From: Lachnospiraceae bacterium
GTDB lineage: Bacteria > Bacillota_A > Clostridia > Lachnospirales > Lachnospiraceae
Direction: 5' to 3'
Assembly: GCA_017542725.1 (NCBI GenBank)
Contig: JAFXWR010000292.1
Span: 1-16,212, forward strand
DNA length: 16,212 bases
A model generated the notes under the pieces. It was not told the DNA's origin, did not search any database, and saw only the letters and a list, made by a program, of their open reading frames with translations. Below are positions 7,001 to 16,000 of this stretch, in pieces. The translations under genes and the position numbers were made by a program. Each line of letters opens with the position of its first letter. Position 1 is the stretch's first letter.

Positions 7001-10000
7001 AAACGACAGTAGAGATACCGGTTGACAAGAGCATAGTCACAAAGGATTATGTAAATTATTTAGATGCGAATAGTGAGAAGACATTCTATGGAGTATGGAA
7101 AGAGAAAGAGTATAAGATAGAGTTTAAATCAGGATCTAAAAAAGGTTCTGACAATGTAGAATATAAGTCAACAAGTCCAGATGTAGCAGCGAAAACTTAT
7201 AAATATTACTCTAGTGTAACAGCTCCAAATAGTTTTGTATTACCTGACTTTACTGCGACCGGATTTGCAAAGGCGGGTTCAACTAAAAATCTAGTTGCAC
7301 CTGGAAAGTCAGTTGCAATTAAAAGTATTTATAAAGAATTGTCGGAGACAACAACTACGGCACTTTATACTATATGGAAAGAAAAAGAAATTACTATAAC
7401 ATTCAAAGGTGGAAGAAAGAAAGCATCTGACAACAATCATAAAGAATGTAGTAGTGAAGAAAAGAAAAAATACGGTTATAAATCGACTGTAAGTGTGCCA
7501 CAGAAGTTTGTGATGGAAGGCTTTAACTTCAAAGGCTTCAACACAAAAGATGAGAAAGACGAAGTAACGCTTGAGCTGTCTAAAAATGGAAAGACAGCAA
7601 CTTGGTTTGCCTCAGAATATGCAGATGCAATAGATGAAGAAGGACAGAGTCTTACATTCTATGGCGTATGGAAAGAGAAAGAGTATTCACTTAAGTTTGA
7701 TGCAGGAACTAAAAAAGCATATGGCAGGGTATATGTAGGAACAAATTCTATCGCTGCAAAGACATATGGATACTTTAACAATATAACTATGCCAAGCACA
7801 CCTACTATGAGAGGATTTAAGCTTGTAGGATTTAGTAAAGATGATCAACAAGAAACAGCGGAGTATAAAGTTGGCGAATTAGTTGATGTAAAAAAATTGA
7901 TTGATGAAATACCAATGGAAGAGAAGACCAATGAAAACACTACTGACTATACTCTTTATGGTGTATGGGAGATAACAGGAGCAACATTTAAATTTGATGC
8001 TGACCTAGGTGTATTCTTAAGTAGCAAGAAGAGAGAAAAAGAAATAGCGGTTAGTGTATCAGGAAAAGCGTTAAAAGATTATGAAGGATATGAGAAACCA
8101 TATTCAGAGGATGGCTATGTATTTACATACTGGGTTGATAAAGATGGAAATAAATATACTGATGACACAATAGTAATAGGCGACTTAGATTTAAAAGCAC
8201 AGTATATTCTTGGAACGACAGAAGAGATCAATAACAAAGTATACACTATAAAGATAAATAATGACTCTACTAAGGGAATAGTTGATGGTCCTAATCCTGA
8301 TAGTTTTGGTGTAAAACTTGGATCAGATGTTCTTGCATCTATGAGTGAAGCAGGAATAGCAGTAACAGCAAAAGAAGGCTATACATTCCTTGGCTGGTCA
8401 TGGACAGGAAGTAAGGATGACATATTAAAAGCAGGAGATGTATACTCAGATATAACTAAAGATACATTGACAGCAGTATATAGTGAAAATACGATTAACG
8501 TAAAATTAAGTGCAGGCTTAGGTGAGTTTGCTGGCGGGTTAAAAGCAAAGACAATCATAAGTACAGAGTCAAAAGCACTTAATACTTATAATGGATATGA
8601 AGAGCCAACTCATGCGACATATACATTTAGTAAGTGGGTAGATGGGGATAATTTAGAAGTAGCATCTACTTCTATAATATCTATTGACACTACACTTTTT
8701 GCTAAGTTTGTAGATGGAGATGGAAACGAAGTAGAAGATACAAATGTATATACTATAACTATAAATAACGATAATACAAAGGGTGAATATACAGGAGCTA
8801 CAGAATTTGGATTAAGAGTAGGAAGTAACATCCTTGCGTCAATGAGTGAAGCAGGAGTTACAGACCCAATAGCAAAAGACGGATATAAATTTATCGGATG
8901 GTCACTTACAGGAAATAAAGATGATATCATAAAGGATGGAGATTTATATACAGATAGCACTCTTCTTAATTTAACAGCAATATATGAGATATATGAAGAG
9001 AAAATCACAGTAACCTTAAGTGCTGGCGAAGGTAAATTTGCTAGTGGAAGAAAAACAAAGGCAATTGTAAGCACAGAATCAAAAGCACTCAATACTTATG
9101 ATGGATATGAAGAGCCAACAAGAGAAGATTATGATTTCATTCGTTGGCTTGGTGTAAATGGTGCAGAAGTATCAACTTCATCAGTAATTACAAGTGATAC
9201 AACACTTTTTGCATCATATAAGAAGGTAGGAAATGCATTAGAAGATGGCAATTATACAGTTATAATTGAAAATAGTAATACTGAGCAAGGAACATTAAAA
9301 GTAGGTGGTGTTGCAAGAGAGAGTGTAAGAATCAGTATTAGACTTGGCGATGATATAAACGCAACACTTGCAAGTTATAGCATAATAGCATCAGCAAGTA
9401 ATGGATATTATTTCAGAGGTTGGTCATGGACAGGAGAGATAGACAATATAATTAAAGATGGCGACCAATATACTGACACAAATAATACAAGATTAGTAGC
9501 AATATGGAGGAATGAAGCAGAATACACTGTGCTTTTGAGAGCAAACACAGGTGTGTTTGAGACAAGTAATAGTAGAAGACTTACGCTTACAACTAAACGA
9601 AGTGCATTTGCTAATTTAACTGAGATCACAGGTTATGAGAGACCAGTAAAAGCCAATGCTTATTTCTGGAAGTGGGTTGTAGCAGACACAAGGGCAACAT
9701 ATAGTGAGACAACACGTGTCGAAGAAGATTTAATTCTTGATGCTATATATAAAGATAAAGATACAGATGAGCCAATAGGAGAAGGCGAAACTGGAGATGG
9801 TGGTGCGGATGCCACTTATACAGTCATGGTTAAAAATGATGTATTAATGGGAACCATGAGTAATTCAGTAAGAACAAAAATTGGTGACGAAGAGTATGAC
9901 ATAGCACTAATTGATTACAAACTTGGAGACAATTTATTAGAAAAGATTGAGGAAAAAGGACTTGAGATAGAGCCAGCAATTAAATTCATATTTGAAGGCT

Positions 10001-13000
10001 GGTCAAGGACTAAAAAAGAAGAAGATTTGATAAGAGATGATGCATTGTTTAACGACAAGGATTTAACAGATATTTATGCTATATACTATGATGTAATAGA
10101 TCTTACCATCAAATTAAGTGCAAACACTGGTGTGTTCAAAGATTATAAGAGAGAGAAAACTTTAAAAGCGGTTATAAAGACAGCCCTTAAGAATTTTGTT
10201 GGATATGAAGAACCAGTAAAATCAGAAGGATATAAGTTTGACCACTGGGAAGATGCTGATGGAAATAAATATGAACTCACCCATATGTTTGGAACAGAAT
10301 CAGATAAAAAAGTAATAGAGCTTCGTGCAATTTATGTAGACGATAAGGATAATGTAGTAGGAAAAGGTGGTTCAGAGGATGGAGGACCAAAGGCTAACTA
10401 TACTGTATTTGCAAAATATAATCCACAAAGATCTTCAATAAGCAATACAAGCTTTGAAGTAAAGCAATATGGCTTAGTAAAACAAGCAATGAAAGATTAT
10501 AAAGTTTATGATGCAACAAAAGAAGCAGAAGGATATTGGCAGAAAGGTTGGTCATTTGAAAATAACTTAGCTACACTTGTAACTGATACAACGATATATA
10601 GTGATGTAAATAAAGTATTAATATATGCTCAGTATTTAAATGTTGATAAGTGGACACTAGTTTTGGATGCCAACACAGGACTCTTTAGTGATAACACAGG
10701 ACTTAGTGAAAATAGAAGAGTAAAAGAATTGGTTGATAAAAATAGATTGCCTATAAAAGATTTCCCTGGATATGAGAGACCAGAAAAATCAGAAGGATAT
10801 ACATTTGATAGATGGGAAGACATAAATGGTAAAGTTTATAAAGAATCTGACAAACCAGAACCAGAAGGTGATATGCCAACAATTACACTTTATGCAATAT
10901 ATAAAGACAATAAAACTGGCAAAGAGATAGGAAAAGGAGACACAAAGGATGGCGGAAGCAATGCGACATATACTATAATAGCGTCATCATCAGAAGCAGA
11001 AGGAAGAATAGAAGGCAAGAATAAATTTGAGATAAGAAAAGGAGACTATATACTTGCCACTATGAGTTATGCTGGCATAAATGAACCAACACCAAAACCA
11101 GGAAATTACTTTGTAGGATGGGCATGGAAAGTAAACGATTATGACCATGCAGTAGCAGAAGAAGATACATATAAAGTTGATGATGGATCAGTTCTTAATG
11201 CATTATATTCAAATCAATTATTTAATGTAACTTTAAAAGCAAATACAGGATTATTCAGTGACGATACAAGAGAGAAGACATTACAGGTTCCAAAATATAA
11301 ATTATTAAGAAATGCAACAGGATATGAGGAACCAGTAAAAACAAATGCAAAATTCAATTCTTGGCTATATGATGCAACAAATTATCCTTTAGGAGTTGAA
11401 TTTAAGAAATACAAAATAGAAGGTGAGACAGTCCTTAAAGCCATATACGAAGATAATGACGGAAAACCAATTGGAAGAGATATTGACGGAACTAATGATG
11501 GCGGAGAAAATGCTACATATACTATAAGAGTAGACAATATAAACTCTATGGGAGAGTATAACGGTGCTCGTTACTTTGATATAAAGAAAGGCGAAGTAGT
11601 TTATACAACTATGAAAGCTGCAGGAGTAACAGAGGCAACACCAAGTAGTGGATATGCATTTAAAGGATGGAGACTTGGAAATGACACAGTAAAAGCAGAG
11701 AATCTCATCACTGCTACAAGCACATATGAAAACACAGACTATACTGTATTGTATTTAGAGTATGCTACACAGACAACACAAGTTACATTTGATGCTTCAT
11801 TTGGAGCATTTGCAGATGGAAGTAGAGTGAAGAGATATACTTTAGCAAGAGGAAGAGTACTCAATACAATAGCAGACTATGAAGAGCCAACTAAGAAGAA
11901 ATGGACATTTAATAGATGGGCTGACAAAGCTGGCGTAACAGTTGCGTCATCATCTACAGTACCACTTGATGCAATAACATATGATTTAAAAGCAATGTAT
12001 TTAAATAGATATGGCGAGGAAGTAAGCGAAGATTCACATAGCCATTTGATTTGTGGTGCAGAAAATGAAGGTGTTGGAACACATGCTACAGATGTTATAT
12101 CAGCTCATAGCACAAAGGTAGCATATTTACCAATCACAAGTGAAGAAGAATTCTATAAGTATATAGATGATGAATTAGCAAAACCAGAGCTTGAAAGAAA
12201 AGACATAAGAATGTATCTTGAAGAAGATATAGAGCTTAACGATGATGTAGCACTTGGAAACAACATTACAGTATATCTCTGCTTAAACGGATGCACACTT
12301 AGAAGTAAGAAGATTGGCAATGCTATAAAAGAGATAGGTAACTTATACATTACTAACTGTAAAGACAATGAAGCATCAGTAGTTGAGATAGCATCAGGAA
12401 GTAACATAGAAAAGCCATACCTTGGTGGCAACAGTGTTCATGTGCTTTCATCAAAAGGAAAGATTAATGTATTTGCAGCTGGAGAATTAGTAGATTTAGT
12501 AAGTACAATGAGTGCATTGTCAAAAGATATCGAGTTCATGAATGTTGATATAGCAAATGGCGAAGGAGTAATTACTGATAAGTTTATGTCAGCAACAGGA
12601 AGAAGTAGAGTTCGTCTTGTAGATGTAAATATCGACAAGATAAATGTAAGAGATACACTTCTTGGCACATATGAAGGTGCAGAGCTCTATGTTGGAGGAC
12701 ACGTAAACCTTTCTGATAACTATACAAATAGAGCAGTAGTAGAGCTAAGTGATAGATTTGACATCACAGCAAGATCAGTTCTTATAGCATCAGGAAACAC
12801 AATAGAGAAGAAAGAGAACGGTGATACAGCAGTAATGTTTGTCGGTGGAACAATCAATAAGATAGACGGAGACTTAAGAGTAACAAACAATAGATTAACA
12901 CTTTCTGATGACTACAAGAAGCGTGTAAAGATTGAAATAGTAAAAGAAGAGTCAAAAGCGAGTGTTAGTGAAGCAAGTAAGAGTGAAACTGAAGATGACC

Positions 13001-16000
13001 TAGATAAAGAGCTTGGAACTTATGATGAAGAGGTAAGCCCTGCTGGAGAAGTAGGATATTCATCTGCAGTTGCATTCACAAATGACAATATAGGATTTAC
13101 AGTAGGAAATTCTACTATAGAGATTTATGGCAACGAATCAGTAGCAAGTTATTCAGATGTCCGTGCTGGATACATGTATCAACTTCGTGCAAAGTATAAT
13201 TTAAGCCAAGCACTCTTACAACAAAGTAAAGGAACAGAGTTAAATAAAGATTCTATCATAGGAATAGCATTTGCTTCAGAAGATGGAGAAGGTGTGCTCA
13301 CTGATAGTAAGAAGATAAGCGCTGATACATTTATAAATAGCACATTTGGTAAAGAAGAGAAACTTCTCAATATAAAAGAAGTTGACAATAACCTTGAGCT
13401 TTTAAGAAAGCGTTACTATGTAGAGTATGATGAAGGAGCGCCAACAACAAATGAGACAAAGAAAGTAATAAAGACATATCTTGGTGACGGTGCGACTATA
13501 TCAGAGACTACAAGAGTAAGAAGTAAGGAAATGAAAGCAGGACATGACTTAACGCTTGCAGACAATAAGATTTACTATGCAAAAGGCTTTGATTTATCTA
13601 CATATTCAATAATAGATAAGAACAATAACTTTATCGGATTATATGATCCAAAATCTACTATGTCATATATAGGAGATGTATTTAGAGATGGCTCTGACAT
13701 AGAGGATGGAGATGTATTTAAAGCAGTAGCAAACTGGGATGAGAGAGCGCTCAAATCAGAGGCAAGAAATCTTGTAATCACAAAATCAGAATATGATGAG
13801 ATGGTTAACGAAGCAGCAGCAATGGCTGTAGTAGCCCAAGCATCAGCATCAAGTATAGCCCAAGTAGCAGAAGTAGTAGAAGAGGATAACTATATAGTAG
13901 TATATCATCTAAATGGTGGAAAGCTTGATGGTCATGAAGGAGATATTGCTACAGTAAGTGGACTAAGCAGAAAGGACGAATATAAGTTAATAACTGATGT
14001 AGAAAAAGTAGCAACAGACTCAGAGACAGGAGAACTTAGAACATATGACTTTATGGGCTGGGTTATGGAAGACGAAGACAATGACTATACATTTAATAAT
14101 GGTATGAGTTTTGAAACAGTGATAGAACCAGAGCATGAAGAAGATATAATCAATGTATATGCGGTTTACTTACCATCAACATTTAAGATAACATATCACT
14201 TAGAAGGTGGAAGAATAGAAGGATATGAAGGAGATACAATCGAGGATACTATAGTTAGAGTTGCTAGTTATAAACTTCTGTCAGGAGTTACAAAAGAAGA
14301 CCATATCTTCACAGGCTGGAGAGTAGAGACAGGAAAGTCAACTATTCTAACAGATGAGCTTAATGAAGAAAGTATAACAAGAGATATAGATGCATATGCG
14401 TTGTATGATAATGCATTATATTCTGTAACATATCATCTTGATGGTGGAGTAATAGTAGGCATCACAGAAGAAGGTGATGAGGAATATGTTGACAATAAAG
14501 CGAACATACAAAAAGACTACTATTTATATAAAGATGTTGTAAAGCCTGATTATAGATTTGTACGTTGGGAATCAGAAGCAAATGATGCAACAGTTGATGT
14601 GATAAAAGCAGGAGATGCAGACACAAATAAGAGAGAAGTAAGAGCATACTATGTTCCTACAACATGGGATATCACATATGATACAGATGGCGGAAATATA
14701 GCAGGAACAGCAGGCGGCAACATACAAGAGAAGCAAAATGAAGGACAAGACTACAAACTCTATACAGATGTCACAAAAGATGGATATGAGTTTGCATACT
14801 GGTATGATGTAAATACTAAAGAGAGAGTAGATGTAATAACTGCACCAAAAGGTGGACAAGCATATAGAGTAAAAGCAGCATATGTTCAAACAGCATATAA
14901 TTTGACACTTCATCTTGATGATGAGACAACAGAAGTTATTAATAACATAAGTGACAAAGAAGAATTTGTACTTCCTACAGACAAGAAACTAGAGAACAAA
15001 GAGTTTGTAAAGTGGCAATACAAGAATGAAAACAACGAAGATATAGACATAGTTGAAATACCAAAAGGAAATCCAAATAATATAACAGATGTCTATGCTG
15101 TCTTTGATGACCTCATGACACAGAGTATTATATATCATGCAGGAGCAGACGAGAAAATCGAAGGTGTTGAATTGTATGATGAAGATTCTACTGCAGATAA
15201 TAAGACATTCACAGTTATGAAGAATAGAAGAGAAATTGCAGTATTAGATGCTGTTGCAAAAAAAGATGGCTATGTGTTTGTTGGATGGACAGCAAACAAA
15301 GAAGAACCAGGTAAACTTAGTCAATATACTTACAGACTTGAATATATGATAGAAGGTTTTACTAAGGATTTTGAAAAGCAGTATACTTATACTGCAGACA
15401 TACGTAATATGACATGGGATTTTTACCCTTATTTTATAAAGCTAAATTATAATGGAGAAGTAGTTAAAAAGACAAAAATAAGATACCACATAATAGGTGA
15501 AGGAGAACTTCCAGTATTTGCTGAAAAGGAAGATGACAAGACATATATTCAAGAAGTAATACCATGTGAGAATTTGTCATTTGACGGTTATTCTATTTAT
15601 CAACAGAGACAAGGTTATAGTTGGGGACTCCAAGGAGTATATTATACTGAAGAAGATGCTCAAAATGCACTTATAAATATTGAGACAAGCAAGCCATATG
15701 ATGCATATACTATAAAATATGATAAGTTGGTGGAATATCGCGATAAGAATGAAACTCTTGACGTATACTTGCCATTTAAAAAGGAATCGCTTGATGTAAC
15801 TTTTGATGTAGATGGAGGAGAGCTAGTAGGAAAGACATTAGAAGAAGGTTCTGACAGTTATGTAATTGAATACAAAGTTTCAGGTCTATACAGCACAGAT
15901 TTACCAGAGGCAAAGAAAGACGGCTATACATTTAATGGCTGGTACACAGAAAAAGATGGCAAAGGCGAAAAGGTAACAGATGTGGCAGTGGCAAGTTATA

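Noticed and set aside
8610..9092. 160-codon open frame on the minus strand, Ser/Pro/Val-rich
   Set aside because: It lies fully inside the A/B repeat array and mirrors its codons. Similar shadow frames occur at other places in the giant gene.
7972..12033. CRISPR array
   Set aside because: The periodicity is protein-level, 170-193 residues, coding throughout, with no short identical direct repeats and unique spacers.
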